In this document: positions 6,015 to 13,163 of the stretch, one piece after another | How positions within the stretch are numbered: the stretch's first letter is position 1 | How the letters are laid out: every line of letters begins with the position of its first letter | Source of the DNA: DATNIB01 sp035604685 | Lineage (GTDB): Bacteria > Actinomycetota > Acidimicrobiia > Acidimicrobiales > RAAP-2 | Direction: 5' to 3' | Assembly: GCA_035604685.1 (NCBI GenBank) | Contig: DATNIB010000017.1 | Coordinates: forward strand, 1-13,302 | Length of the DNA: 13,302 bases | Notes under the pieces: generated by a model | Told to the model about the DNA's origin: nothing | Seen by the model: only the letters and a program-made list of their open reading frames with translations | Database searches by the model: none | Program-made: the position numbers and the translations under genes

Positions 6015-6554
6015 CTACCCCGGCGGACTGCACGAGCCCGACGGCCAATTCCAAAGGGTCAGGACCGCGGCCGGGACCGGGGCCGGGCACACGGTGCCGG
6101 CGATGCCGCCCAGCCCGTCGTTGACGGCCGTCCAGGCTCCTCCCGCGGGTCGACTGAAGAGGAGGTAGGCGCCGTCGTCCTGTGACGACACCTGCGCTTG
6201 GATCGAAGAGGGGCTCGGCGCCAGCCCGGCCGCCGCCCAGTAGGTGTCGGTCGCGCTGTCGAATGCGTAGTAGGTCCTGCCCGACACCAGCCCCGTGAAG
6301 TCGGACGCGGGCAGGCCCTTCAAACTGGCGCCGGCCTGTAGCAACGCGGCGCGCACGCCGTCGGTCACTGCCAGGTTTTGCGTGATCGGCGTGGTCGTCG
6401 GCGCCGTCGATGAGGCCGGGGGGCGGGCGGTGGTCGCGGCCACCGGAGGGCTGGTGCCGTGCGACGAGGGCGGAACCGAGCCGGAGGAACAGCCGCCAAG
6501 CACCACCGTGCCACACAGCACGGCCGCAACCGCTGCGAGCTGCCTGGGAGCCAT
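6015..6554 (-). CDS. Predicted lipoprotein of unknown function
   Basis: A 179-residue exported protein. A signal peptide (about 1-21) ends in the lipobox LGGC with the lipidated cysteine at C22. A Ser/Thr/Pro/Ala linker (about 23-60) leads to a small soluble domain (61-179) that contains YYAFDSATDTYWAAAGL and two late cysteines (C156, C175) that could form a disulfide. ATG 6554 is preceded by AGGAG at good spacing. I do not recognise the domain. It sits on the same strand directly upstream of the two-component pair, 221 bp before the regulator, so a role as sensor partner or regulated target is possible but unproven. Attachment to the outer face of the cytoplasmic membrane follows from the lipobox. 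Confidence 0.8.
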   Translation of the reverse strand: MAPRQLAAVAAVLCGTVVLGGCSSGSVPPSSHGTSPPVAATTARPPASSTAPTTTPITQNLAVTDGVRAALLQAGASLKGLPASDFTGLVSGRTYYAFDSATDTYWAAAGLAPSPSSIQAQVSSQDDGAYLLFSRPAGGAWTAVNDGLGGIAGTVCPAPVPAAVLTLWNWPSGSCSPPG

Positions 6555-6703
6555 CGCTCTCCTGACCTGGGTGCTTGGACGCCAGCTTAGGCCGCTCCCC
6601 TCCGAGCGGAAGGGCCGTGAGAAGACGTCGACTGGTCAGGCCGAGCGAGCCGACCGCACCGCCGCTCGGCCCGTCCGGCTCGGGGGCACGTCGCCGAGCG
6701 CGC

Positions 6704-7705
6704 TCAGCCTGCGGCGGGCAAATGCTGGTGCACGCGCACGACGGTCCCATCAGCCAGCGTTCGCAGCTGTACGAGGTCGCACAGTTGGTTCACGAGCCAC
6801 AACCCGCGCCCGTTGGGCTGCGCCACGCTCGGCCGCACCCGGCCCGCCAACGGGCGGTCCAGGCGGCCGCGATCGCGGACCTCGCAGAGGATCGAGCCGC
6901 CCTCGCACCACACGATGATCGTCCCGGCCCCGTCGCCGTGGATCACGCTGTTCGTCGCCAGCTCGTTGACTGCGATGAGCAGGTCCGAGGCGCGTGACCG
7001 CCCGAGCCCGGCCGCCCGGGCCGCCTCGCCGACCAACTGGCGGACCTCGGCCAGCCGGTGCCGGTCGAACTGCAGACCGGCCGCCCCGATGGGAGCCGGG
7101 GGCAGCGGCGCGGCGAACAGGTCGGCCGCCGACGGGGAGAAGTGCTCGGACCGACGCTGGTCGCCCCGCTCCCGGACGACGGTGTGGTTGCGGTGGGCGC
7201 CGTGGAGTACCGCTGGGTCGAGGGCCCTCGTGTCGTATGGGCACAGGAGCCAGAAGGCAGGGCTCTCCGCGAAGGCGAGGTTGAGCAGCGACTCGTGGAT
7301 GTGGCACTCCGCCAGCTCCGCGGGATCCCGCCCGGCCCAGATCGGCTCACCGATGCCGCGCAGCGGGCGATCCGAGCCCGAGTGGGTCGCCACGAAGTCG
7401 CTCCAGGCGGGGATGATCCGCGCGGGATTGGCGCCGACCAGCGCCATGTCGGCGAAGGTGACGTCCTGGGCCTGGTCGCCGAGGGCGGCGCAGAGCGCGT
7501 TGATCTTGGCCTCGTTGACGAACACCAAGGTGGCCGCGTCCTGCGCCAACCCCTCCGTGATGAAGGCCATCGTCGCGTCGAGGAACGTCGCCAGATCGCC
7601 GTACAAGAGGGCCTCGTGGCGGAACGAGTCGGCAGCCGGGGTCGACCGTCGCTGGCTGGACGACGTCCTTCGGTCCTCGAAAATCTCTCGCGCGTGGGTG
7701 GTCAT
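6704..7705 (-). CDS. MEDS-domain sensor with RsbW-type (HATPase_c_2) anti-sigma kinase domain
   Basis: A 333-residue cytoplasmic protein. Residues about 29-190 fit a MEDS sensory domain (FRHEALLYGDLATFL, then PAELAECHIHESLLNLAF, then LLCPYDTRALDPAVLHGAHRNH); H31 and the Cys/His near 134-137 could contact a ligand or metal. Residues about 210-330 form a GHKL ATPase of the RsbW/SpoIIAB type with N-box E248/N252 (VNELATNSVIHG), G1 region EVRDRG (275-280) and GRGLWLVNQLCD (299-310). No phospho-acceptor H-box is present. Known role of the ATPase family: binding a sigma factor and phosphorylating an anti-anti-sigma protein. Start ATG 7705 has AAGGA 8 nt upstream. A sigma-B/F-like promoter lies just before it, which fits partner switching. 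No sigma factor or STAS partner is encoded in this window. Confidence 0.9.
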   Translation of the reverse strand: MTTHAREIFEDRRTSSSQRRSTPAADSFRHEALLYGDLATFLDATMAFITEGLAQDAATLVFVNEAKINALCAALGDQAQDVTFADMALVGANPARIIPAWSDFVATHSGSDRPLRGIGEPIWAGRDPAELAECHIHESLLNLAFAESPAFWLLCPYDTRALDPAVLHGAHRNHTVVRERGDQRRSEHFSPSAADLFAAPLPPAPIGAAGLQFDRHRLAEVRQLVGEAARAAGLGRSRASDLLIAVNELATNSVIHGDGAGTIIVWCEGGSILCEVRDRGRLDRPLAGRVRPSVAQPNGRGLWLVNQLCDLVQLRTLADGTVVRVHQHLPAAG

Positions 7706-7726
7706 CGTTGAAGTCCTTCGCGATCT

Positions 7727-7751
7727 CTACCCTTGAGACAGCCTCACAAAC
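7727..7751 (-). promoter_or_regulatory. Sigma-B/sigma-F-type promoter
   Basis: On the minus strand, GTTT (7751-7748), a 15-nt spacer and GGGTAG (7732-7727) match the sigma-B/sigma-F pattern GTTT-N14-17-GGGTAT in five of six -10 positions. It ends 21 nt before the ATG of the MEDS/RsbW-like gene. Transcription would start just ahead of the AAGGA ribosome-binding site. The rest of the 242-bp gap (7706-7947) shows nothing else clear. Confidence 0.6.
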
Positions 7752-7947
7752 TACCGGCCGGTAACCGCGGATTCACACTCCGTTGGTTCGGTAGGAAAAG
7801 TCAACCGTTGACCCCGTGGTCGGCCCCGGCTCGCGACACCGGTCATCGCGGCGCGGGGCCTTGTGCAGATGGTCACAGTGGTCCGATGAGCGGCGGTTGG
7901 TCAGCCTCACGCCAGGTCGCCGGCTGCCGCGCGCCGCGGCCGCGAGC

Positions 7948-8565
7948 TCAGGTGAAGATCGGTCGCCGGTCCCGGGTGCGCTTGAGCTCGAAGAAGCCGT
8001 CGGTCCCCGTCACGAGGAGCACCCCGTCCCAGAGCTTCCCGGCCGCCTCCCCCCTCGGTGCCGGCGTGACCACCGGCCCGAAGAAGGCAGCGCCCCCCAC
8101 GCTGATGATCGGGGTGCCAACGTCGAGGCCCACCAGGTCCATGCCGCGGCTGTGCGATTCCTTGATGGCGTCGTCGAACTCGTCACTGCCAGCCGCCGCC
8201 AGCACCGATTCGGGAAGGCCGACCTCGGCCACCGCCTCTTGGAGCGCCGGCAGGCCTCGGTTCTGGTCGTTGTGGAAGCGGGTGCCGATGGCCGTGTAGA
8301 GCGGCAGGAGCACCTCGTCGCCGCGCTCGCGGCGCGCCGCCTCGCAGATCCGCACCGGTCCCCAGGCCTGCTGCATGCGCTTCAGGTACTCCTCGGACAG
8401 GTCCTTGCCCTCGTGCTGGTGGATGTTGAGGTAGGCCAGCGACATGATGTTCCAATGCGTGCGCACCGGCCGCACCTGCTCCACCTCGAGCATCCAACGC
8501 GACGTGATCCAGGCCCAGGGACACACCGGATCGAACCAGAATTCGGCCTGCATTTCGTCGCTCAT
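7948..8565 (-). CDS. DsbA-fold mycothiol-dependent nitroreductase-like protein (Rv2466c family)
   Basis: A 205-residue thioredoxin/DsbA-fold protein. Strong resemblance to Mycobacterium Rv2466c runs end to end: FWFDPVCPWAWITSRWMLEV at 9-28, MSLAYLN, QQAWGPVRICEAA, VGTPIISVGGAAFFGPVV (the cis-Pro loop) and FFELKRTR at the end. The active site is C15-P-W-A18, so only the nucleophilic cysteine is present, unlike the CPWC of Rv2466c. Known role of Rv2466c: mycothiol-dependent reduction, including of nitro compounds, in oxidative stress. A monothiol version would resolve through a small thiol such as mycothiol. Start ATG 8565 was chosen over TTG 8577 because the family starts a few residues before the first strand. 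The ribosome-binding site is weak. It is likely transcribed alone. Confidence 0.88.
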   Translation of the reverse strand: MSDEMQAEFWFDPVCPWAWITSRWMLEVEQVRPVRTHWNIMSLAYLNIHQHEGKDLSEEYLKRMQQAWGPVRICEAARRERGDEVLLPLYTAIGTRFHNDQNRGLPALQEAVAEVGLPESVLAAAGSDEFDDAIKESHSRGMDLVGLDVGTPIISVGGAAFFGPVVTPAPRGEAAGKLWDGVLLVTGTDGFFELKRTRDRRPIFT

Positions 8566-8665
8566 GGGCGCTCGCAATCTCGATCGTCTCGTCGGTCTTC
8601 GGCTCCACTCTGGGCGCCCTGCCGGCCGAGGTCAAGGCGGTCGGCGGCGCCTCGGGCAGACGGGC

Positions 8666-8890
8666 TCAGGCGCCTCGGCGCGGGGCGTGGGCGCCCCCGC
8701 GGTGCCGACCGAACGGCCCGACCAATCCGAGCAGTATCCCGACCACCAGCCCCGCCGCGACCAGCGCGATGTACAGCGGGCTGTTCAACGGGACGCGTGC
8801 GTACACCGTGAGCGAGATCGACACGAACAGCCCCAAGAAGAACCCGCAGATCCCCCCGAGCACCGGTCGTCCCCTGGTGCGGCTGGCCAT
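8666..8890 (-). CDS. Small two-helix membrane protein
   Basis: A 74-residue protein. Basic N-terminus (ASRTRGR), hydrophobic helix about 10-29 (LGGICGFFLGLFVSISLTVY), a short polar loop with ARVPLNSP, a second helix about 39-60, and a basic His/Arg tail. ATG 8890 has AGGGGGAG directly upstream. The gene starts 8 nt after the stop of the secreted anchored protein gene on the same strand, so the two are an operon and their products may associate in the membrane. I do not recognise a named family. A longer same-frame reading extending upstream to 9883 is a shadow through the neighbouring gene. Confidence 0.75.
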   Translation of the reverse strand: MASRTRGRPVLGGICGFFLGLFVSISLTVYARVPLNSPLYIALVAAGLVVGILLGLVGPFGRHRGGAHAPRRGA

Positions 8891-8898
8891 CGCTCCCC

Positions 8899-9495
8899 CT
8901 ATGGGTTGATGTCGTCGTAGGCGGGTCGGACCTTGCGGAACCCCGCGAAAACGAGGCCCGCCAGGAACAGGACGCTGCCGCCCAGGCCGACCCATCCGAG
9001 TGGGTTCTTGAGGCGGCTGCCCGCCACCTGGACATAGACCGACCCCGAGCAGATGGTCTTCCCGTTGTCCTCCTCGAAGCCGCTCAACTTGAGCCGCACG
9101 CCGACGAGGATGGACGGCAGACTGTAGGACTCCTCCCCCTGGTTGGAGTAGCGGGGACTCTTCTCGCTGCCCCAGTGCCAGATCGAGACGCCGAAGGATC
9201 CGGGCAGCTCGATCTGGATGGCGCCGTTGATGGGGCGCTTGGGGCCCACGTAGCCGATCGGTTTGCCGAGTTCGTGGCCGACCCAGCGCACGTCGTCCTT
9301 CTGGGGCACCACGATGACGTCGCTCGACACGTAGGCGGTCGACTTCTTGGTGAAGCCGGCATGGATGAAGTGCCCCGACGCGGTGCACGCACCCGGGGGC
9401 GAGATGACGTCGGCGGCGGCGCTCCCGGACGCCAGGGCGATCCCGCCGGCCGCGATGCACAGGGTCGTGAGGACCTTGGCCAGCACACCTCGCAT
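8899..9495 (-). CDS. Secreted, C-terminally membrane-anchored protein of unknown function
   Basis: A 198-residue protein. Signal peptide about 1-28 (hydrophobic core TTLCIAAGGIALASG, likely cut after AAA before D29). The extracytoplasmic domain (29-165) looks beta-rich and has C37 and C149, a possible disulfide, plus the segment WVGHELGKPIGYVGPKRPIN. A C-terminal transmembrane helix spans about 168-186 and is followed by a short charged cytoplasmic tail. ATG 9495 is preceded by GGAGG at 5-nt spacing. The downstream 74-residue membrane protein gene begins 8 nt after its stop. I do not recognise the family. The topology suggests a cell-surface domain tethered to the membrane. Confidence 0.8.
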   Translation of the reverse strand: MRGVLAKVLTTLCIAAGGIALASGSAAADVISPPGACTASGHFIHAGFTKKSTAYVSSDVIVVPQKDDVRWVGHELGKPIGYVGPKRPINGAIQIELPGSFGVSIWHWGSEKSPRYSNQGEESYSLPSILVGVRLKLSGFEEDNGKTICSGSVYVQVAGSRLKNPLGWVGLGGSVLFLAGLVFAGFRKVRPAYDDINP

Positions 9496-9556
9496 GCGTC
9501 CCTCCCCCCGCGCCCCTCTGTGCCTGCCCGACGCTACCGGGCTTCTCGGCCGGGCG

Positions 9557-9579
9557 CCCGGGCCGGCGGATGGCCCGGG
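9557..9579 (-). terminator. GC-rich hairpin downstream of the phosphoesterase gene
   Basis: CCCGGGCC (9557-9564) and GGCCCGGG (9572-9579) form a perfect 8-bp stem with a 7-nt loop, beginning 15 nt after the phosphoesterase stop. There is no U tract, so it would be a GC-rich actinobacterial-style terminator or only an mRNA-stabilising hairpin. Confidence 0.45.
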
Positions 9580-9594
9580 TCGAGGCCCTCACCC

Positions 9595-11097
9595 CTAGGT
9601 GGCCAGCGCCCGCTGCGTGTGCCGGGCGATCAGTGCGTCGGCGTGCTTGGGTGGCTTGGCGATCCGGGCCCCCGGCGCCGGCCCGGCGCCCGGGGCGGCC
9701 GTGGCCACCGGGTGGAAGGGCGCCTGGGTACCCGACCCCGCCGGCAATGGTCCGGTGAACGGGTTCAGCGGCTTGGCCAGTTGGGGCGGCTCGGCGAAGG
9801 GGGGCCGCTTGGCCGAGAAATCGAAGAAGTCGAGCATGTTCTGTGCGTTGGCGTCCCGGTAGGTGAGCGCCGGGAGGTTCCACTTCGTCTCCACCAGCTT
9901 GAGCAGCGAGGTGTGGTCGTAGACCACGTGCGACACGTGGTCCCGCTTGGCCCAGGCCGACACGACGACGCAGGGGACCCGGAATCCGGTGTAGTCATAG
10001 CCGCCCGGCTGGTCGGGCGGGACGGTGATGTTGGGCGGCACGTTGTCGGGCCGCACCGCGGGCACGGGTGGCACGTGGTCATACCACCCGCCGTGCTCGT
10101 CGTAGGTGAGGATGAGCGCGGTCTTCTCCCAGGACGGCGAGTGCAAGACGGCGTTGATCATCGTCGCGGCGTAGGCCTCCCCGATGGAGATGTCATGGTT
10201 CTCCTCGGAGTCGTTGACGTAGGGATCGATGAGCGAGAATTGCGGAAGCGTCCCGGCGGCCGCGTCCGAGAGGAACTGCTCGAAGTGGGCGACCTTGCCG
10301 TCGGTCAGGTTGTCGAGGTAGTTGGGGAGGAACAACGCGCAGCTCGGAAGGTCCGGGTAGTAGTCCTTCCAGCTGATCCCGCACGCGTCGAGGCGGTCGA
10401 AGATCGTCCCGTTCGGCGCGTCGACCGACGACACGCCGGCCGCGTCGGTGCTGACATCGCCCAGCGCGGTGCCCGCCAGGAGGAACCGTCGGTTGGGGTA
10501 CGTCTGGGCCATGACCGAGGCGAAGTAGCGGTCCCCGATCGGGAACTGCTTGGCCAGCGAGTAGTAGAACGGCAGGTCCTCGCCGGTCCAGTACCCCATG
10601 GCGGCCGGCCCGCAGGCGCCGACGAAGCCCCGGTTGGTGCCGTGGTCCCAGCTCAGGTGCGAGGCGTCCCAGGACTGGCTGATCTTGTTGTCGGCGTAGC
10701 CGACGGTGTTGGGGTTGTGGAAGGACCGGACGAAGCCCCCCGCCGGGTCGGGGTTGTAGTTGACCGGGAGGCGATCCGGGCCGAGGGTGAGCCCGTCGCC
10801 GCGTCCCAGCATCCCGAGGTGGTCGTCGAAGGAGTGGTTCTCCATCATCAAGACGATGATGTGCTCGATCTTGGGCAGGGTGTCGGTCCCCGCCCGAAGG
10901 TGGGGGAACGGGCGGCTCCCCGGCGTCAGCAACGCGCCCCCCGGACCGAGTCCCTTGGCGCCCGAGGGGGCGCGGCCCGACTTGGTCGTCGCCGCATAGG
11001 CCCGCTCCGCCGCAGCCGTCCCGAACCCGGCCGCCCCGAGGCCGGCCACGCCGGCCCGCAGGAGCTGTCGGCGGCTGAGTCGCGGCCAACCGGTCAC
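9595..11097 (-). CDS. Tat-exported phospholipase C / phosphoesterase family protein
   Basis: A 500-residue exported hydrolase. The N-terminus carries a Tat signal (SRRQLLRAGVAGLGAAGFGT, from residue 8) with likely cleavage near AYA35. The phosphoesterase domain (about 75-430) shows KIEHIIVLMMENHSFDDHLG (metal and nucleophile region, E86-N87-H88-S89), SWDASHLSWDHG, QTYPNRRFLLAGT, DPYVNDSEENHDI and TYDEHGGWYDHVPP (331-344). Known family role: hydrolysis of phosphodiester or phosphomonoester bonds of phospholipids and related substrates outside the membrane. A Pro/Ala-rich tail follows (about 441-500). Start GTG 11097 was chosen because AAGGGAGG lies 5 nt upstream and Tat signals start just before the twin Arg. 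An ATG at 11163 would overlap the upstream gene. It follows the methyltransferase by 52 nt and may share its transcript. The substrate is unknown. Confidence 0.92.
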   Translation of the reverse strand: MTGWPRLSRRQLLRAGVAGLGAAGFGTAAAERAYAATTKSGRAPSGAKGLGPGGALLTPGSRPFPHLRAGTDTLPKIEHIIVLMMENHSFDDHLGMLGRGDGLTLGPDRLPVNYNPDPAGGFVRSFHNPNTVGYADNKISQSWDASHLSWDHGTNRGFVGACGPAAMGYWTGEDLPFYYSLAKQFPIGDRYFASVMAQTYPNRRFLLAGTALGDVSTDAAGVSSVDAPNGTIFDRLDACGISWKDYYPDLPSCALFLPNYLDNLTDGKVAHFEQFLSDAAAGTLPQFSLIDPYVNDSEENHDISIGEAYAATMINAVLHSPSWEKTALILTYDEHGGWYDHVPPVPAVRPDNVPPNITVPPDQPGGYDYTGFRVPCVVVSAWAKRDHVSHVVYDHTSLLKLVETKWNLPALTYRDANAQNMLDFFDFSAKRPPFAEPPQLAKPLNPFTGPLPAGSGTQAPFHPVATAAPGAGPAPGARIAKPPKHADALIARHTQRALAT

Positions 11098-11149
11098 CGC
11101 CGCCTCCCTTGAACGGAGATCCCGCGTCGTCGGGTCACCGCGTCCGTCG

Positions 11150-11989
11150 TCATCGCCACGCATGGACCACCGCCCGGAAGTAGGTGCACTGCGGATGGTT
11201 GGTCGGTCCGGTCGCGGGCACCCGGCGGAGCACCCGGCGCCAGCGGACCGGCCCCGCGTTGGGCGACTCGGGCCGGCCGACGATCGTCTCGACCCGGGAG
11301 AACCCCGCGGCCAGCACCAGCTGGCGGAGGCCCTCGATCGACGGGATGAACCAGTTGCCGAAGTCGCCGGCCAGCTCGCCACCGGCGAAGAACTGCAGCA
11401 GGCTGACCGTCTCCAGGCCGCGCACGTGGACGGCCTGGGTCTCGATCACCGCCACCCCATCGGTCACGGCGCGCAGGCGTTCGACGGCCCGCAGCGGCTC
11501 CTTCATGTGGTACAGCACCCCGAGGTAGAGCACCACGTCGAAGGTGCCGACCGCGTCGAGGTCCGCCGTCGCGAAGTCGGCCACGACGGCCTCGACCGTG
11601 CTCCCAAGCGCCTCCTTGGCGAAGTCGAAGGCGCGACGGCCGGGGAGCTCGGGCCGCCAGAAGTCGGTCAGGTCGCGGTCGTGGTCGGGCAGCACCCCTC
11701 GCTCGGCACACTCGTCCCAGTAGGCCTGGCGTGCGGCCAGATCGACGCCCCACACGTAGTGGTCGAGGGCCACCACACGCGAGGCGCCGAGGCGCTCGGC
11801 CAAGAAGGAGTAGTACCCGTCCCACGCGCCGATGTCGAGCACGCGGCGGCCGCGCAGGTCGGGCAGGTGCCCGGCGTCGAGGAGCGGGCTCTGCGACAGG
11901 CCGCGGGTCGTCACGCCCTGGCCGAGGTCGATCGGGTGATACCAGCCAAGTGCGTCGGCCCGGGTCCGGAGCTCCTGGGGGCTCAGCAC
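11150..11989 (-). CDS. CmoB/DUF1698-like SAM-dependent methyltransferase
   Basis: A 279-residue class I methyltransferase. After an N-terminal helix (ELRTRADALGWYHPIDLGQG, the signature before the core in CmoB-like proteins) comes SAM motif I VLDIGAWDGYYSF (50-62), the acidic end of strand 2 at D76 (ALDHY), and a motif-IV-like DVVLYLGVLYHMKEPLRAV at 151-169. A C-terminal domain (about 205-279) includes NWFIPSIEGLRQLVLAAGF. E. coli CmoB carboxymethylates tRNA uridine 34, but many actinobacterial homologues have unknown targets, so no symbol is given. Start GTG 11989 is favoured because TACGAT sits exactly 6 nt upstream (leaderless style); TTG 12004 is the alternative. It is divergent from the alcohol dehydrogenase gene and followed by the phosphoesterase gene on the same strand. 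Confidence 0.85.
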   Translation of the reverse strand: MLSPQELRTRADALGWYHPIDLGQGVTTRGLSQSPLLDAGHLPDLRGRRVLDIGAWDGYYSFLAERLGASRVVALDHYVWGVDLAARQAYWDECAERGVLPDHDRDLTDFWRPELPGRRAFDFAKEALGSTVEAVVADFATADLDAVGTFDVVLYLGVLYHMKEPLRAVERLRAVTDGVAVIETQAVHVRGLETVSLLQFFAGGELAGDFGNWFIPSIEGLRQLVLAAGFSRVETIVGRPESPNAGPVRWRRVLRRVPATGPTNHPQCTYFRAVVHAWR

Positions 11990-11995
11990 GGCGTC

Positions 11996-12001
11996 ATCGT
12001 A
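11996..12001 (-). promoter_or_regulatory. Candidate -10 element for leaderless methyltransferase transcript
   Basis: TACGAT on the minus strand fits TAnnnT and ends 6 nt before GTG 11989, with no Shine-Dalgarno sequence in between. No good -35 is visible. Confidence 0.35.
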
Positions 12002-12039
12002 CAAGGGGTCCGAGCTACCCCGGCCTGTACTGGCTGGGC

Positions 12040-12045
12040 TAGAAC
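12040..12045 (+). promoter_or_regulatory. Candidate -10 element for leaderless alcohol dehydrogenase transcript
   Basis: TAGAAC is followed by 6 nt and the ATG at 12052. The upstream sequence has no Shine-Dalgarno match. The hexamer differs from TAnnnT at the last base, so support is modest. Confidence 0.3.
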
Positions 12046-12051
12046 CAACCC

Positions 12052-13137
12052 ATGCGCGCCGCCGTCCTGCACCGTGTCCCAGGCGAGATAGAGGTCACCG
12101 AGGTCCGGGTCGACCGCCCCGGACCCCATGAGGTACTGGTGAAGACGGCGGCGACCGGCCTGTGCCACAGCGACCTCCACGTGCTCGACGGCCAGCTGCC
12201 GGCGCGTTTTCCGGTCTGTCTCGGACACGAGTCGGCTGGCGTCATCGAGGCGGTCGGCGACCAGGTCACCGATCTCGCCCCGGGTGACCACGTGATCACC
12301 TGCCTCTCGGTCTTCTGCGGTCACTGCGAACACTGCCTGACCGGGTTCCCCAATCGCTGCGAGAACCCCGAGACGCGCCGGGGCAGCACCGAGCCCCCGC
12401 GCCTGTCGTTGGAGGACGGCACCCCGGTGGCGCAGTTCACCAACCTGGGCAGCTTCGCCGAGCAGCAGCTGGTCCACGAGCACGCGCTGGTGAAGATCGT
12501 CGACGACATGCCGCTCGACCGCGCCGCGCTCATCGGCTGCGCGGTCATTACGGGAGTGGGCGCGGTCTGGCACACGGCCAAGGTGCAGCCCGGCGAGACC
12601 GTGGCGGTGATCGGCTGCGGTGGCATCGGCCTCAACTGCGTCCAGGGCGCCCGCATCGCCGGGGCCGTCCGCATCATCGCCATCGACCGCGTCCCGGCCA
12701 AGCTGGCCCTGGCGGAGCACTTCGGCGCCACCGACGTCATCAACGCCGCGGAGGTGGACCCGGTCGCCGCCGTGCGCGAGCTCACCGGTGGCGGCGTCCA
12801 CCACGCGTTCGAGGCGATCGGCCTCAAGATCACCGCGGAGCAGGCCTTCGCGATCCTGCGCTCGGGCGGGACCGCCACCATCATCGGCCTGCTCCCCCCG
12901 AGCGAGAAGGTGGAGCTGCCCGCGTTCGCGCTGTTCGGCGAGCGCCGGATCCAGGGCTCGCGCATGGGTTCCAACCGCTTCCGCGTCGACATGCCGCGGC
13001 TGGTCGACCTCTACCTCCAGGGCCGCCTGAAGCTCGACGAGCTGGTGGCCGAGCGCATCCCGATGGACCGGGTGAACGAGGGGTTCGCCACGATGAAGGG
13101 CGGCCAGTCGGCCCGCTCGGTCATCGTCTTCGACTGA
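12052..13137 (+). CDS. Zinc-dependent alcohol dehydrogenase (medium-chain, class III-like)
   Basis: A 361-residue MDR dehydrogenase of normal length. Catalytic zinc ligands are C38 (GLCHSD), H59/E60 (LGHESAG) and C163 (GCAVITG). The four-cysteine structural zinc lobe is C89, C92, C95 and C103 (CGHCEHCLTGFPNRC). The Rossmann motif GCGGIG is at 188-193, and D212 (IDR) after strand 2 indicates NAD rather than NADP. Known role: oxidation of alcohols, or of thiol-linked aldehyde adducts in the formaldehyde branch, with transfer of hydride to NAD. The sequence looks like the actinobacterial AdhD/class III-like group. The substrate cannot be fixed from sequence. It is divergent from the methyltransferase gene with 62 bp between the start codons, and convergent with the EAL gene 26 bp past its stop. 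Confidence 0.93.
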   Translation: MRAAVLHRVPGEIEVTEVRVDRPGPHEVLVKTAATGLCHSDLHVLDGQLPARFPVCLGHESAGVIEAVGDQVTDLAPGDHVITCLSVFCGHCEHCLTGFPNRCENPETRRGSTEPPRLSLEDGTPVAQFTNLGSFAEQQLVHEHALVKIVDDMPLDRAALIGCAVITGVGAVWHTAKVQPGETVAVIGCGGIGLNCVQGARIAGAVRIIAIDRVPAKLALAEHFGATDVINAAEVDPVAAVRELTGGGVHHAFEAIGLKITAEQAFAILRSGGTATIIGLLPPSEKVELPAFALFGERRIQGSRMGSNRFRVDMPRLVDLYLQGRLKLDELVAERIPMDRVNEGFATMKGGQSARSVIVFD

Positions 13138-13163
13138 GCGCCCCCCTGGCGAGGGACGCCGGC

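Noticed and set aside
4870..6168. A 432-codon plus-strand open frame across the two-component genes
   Set aside because: It is antisense to the regulator and kinase with intact catalytic motifs, and has low-complexity Arg/His/Pro content.
7816..8811. Plus-strand open frames of up to 331 codons opposite the Rv2466c-like gene
   Set aside because: The minus-strand product matches a known family end to end; the plus-strand translations do not resemble proteins.
8891..9883. A long upstream extension of the 74-residue membrane protein frame
   Set aside because: It reads through the well-supported secreted protein gene in another frame and is Arg/Gly/Pro-rich. The ATG at 8890 has its own ribosome-binding site.
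9175..11112. A 645-codon plus-strand open frame
   Set aside because: It lies opposite the phosphoesterase gene, whose motifs, Tat signal and ribosome-binding site are clear. The plus-strand translation is Gly/Arg/Val-rich and resembles no family; it is a high-GC shadow.
11098..11163. ATG 11163 as the phosphoesterase start
   Set aside because: It would overlap the end of the methyltransferase gene and put 22 extra polar residues before the Tat motif. GTG 11097 has a strong AAGGGAGG 5 nt upstream.
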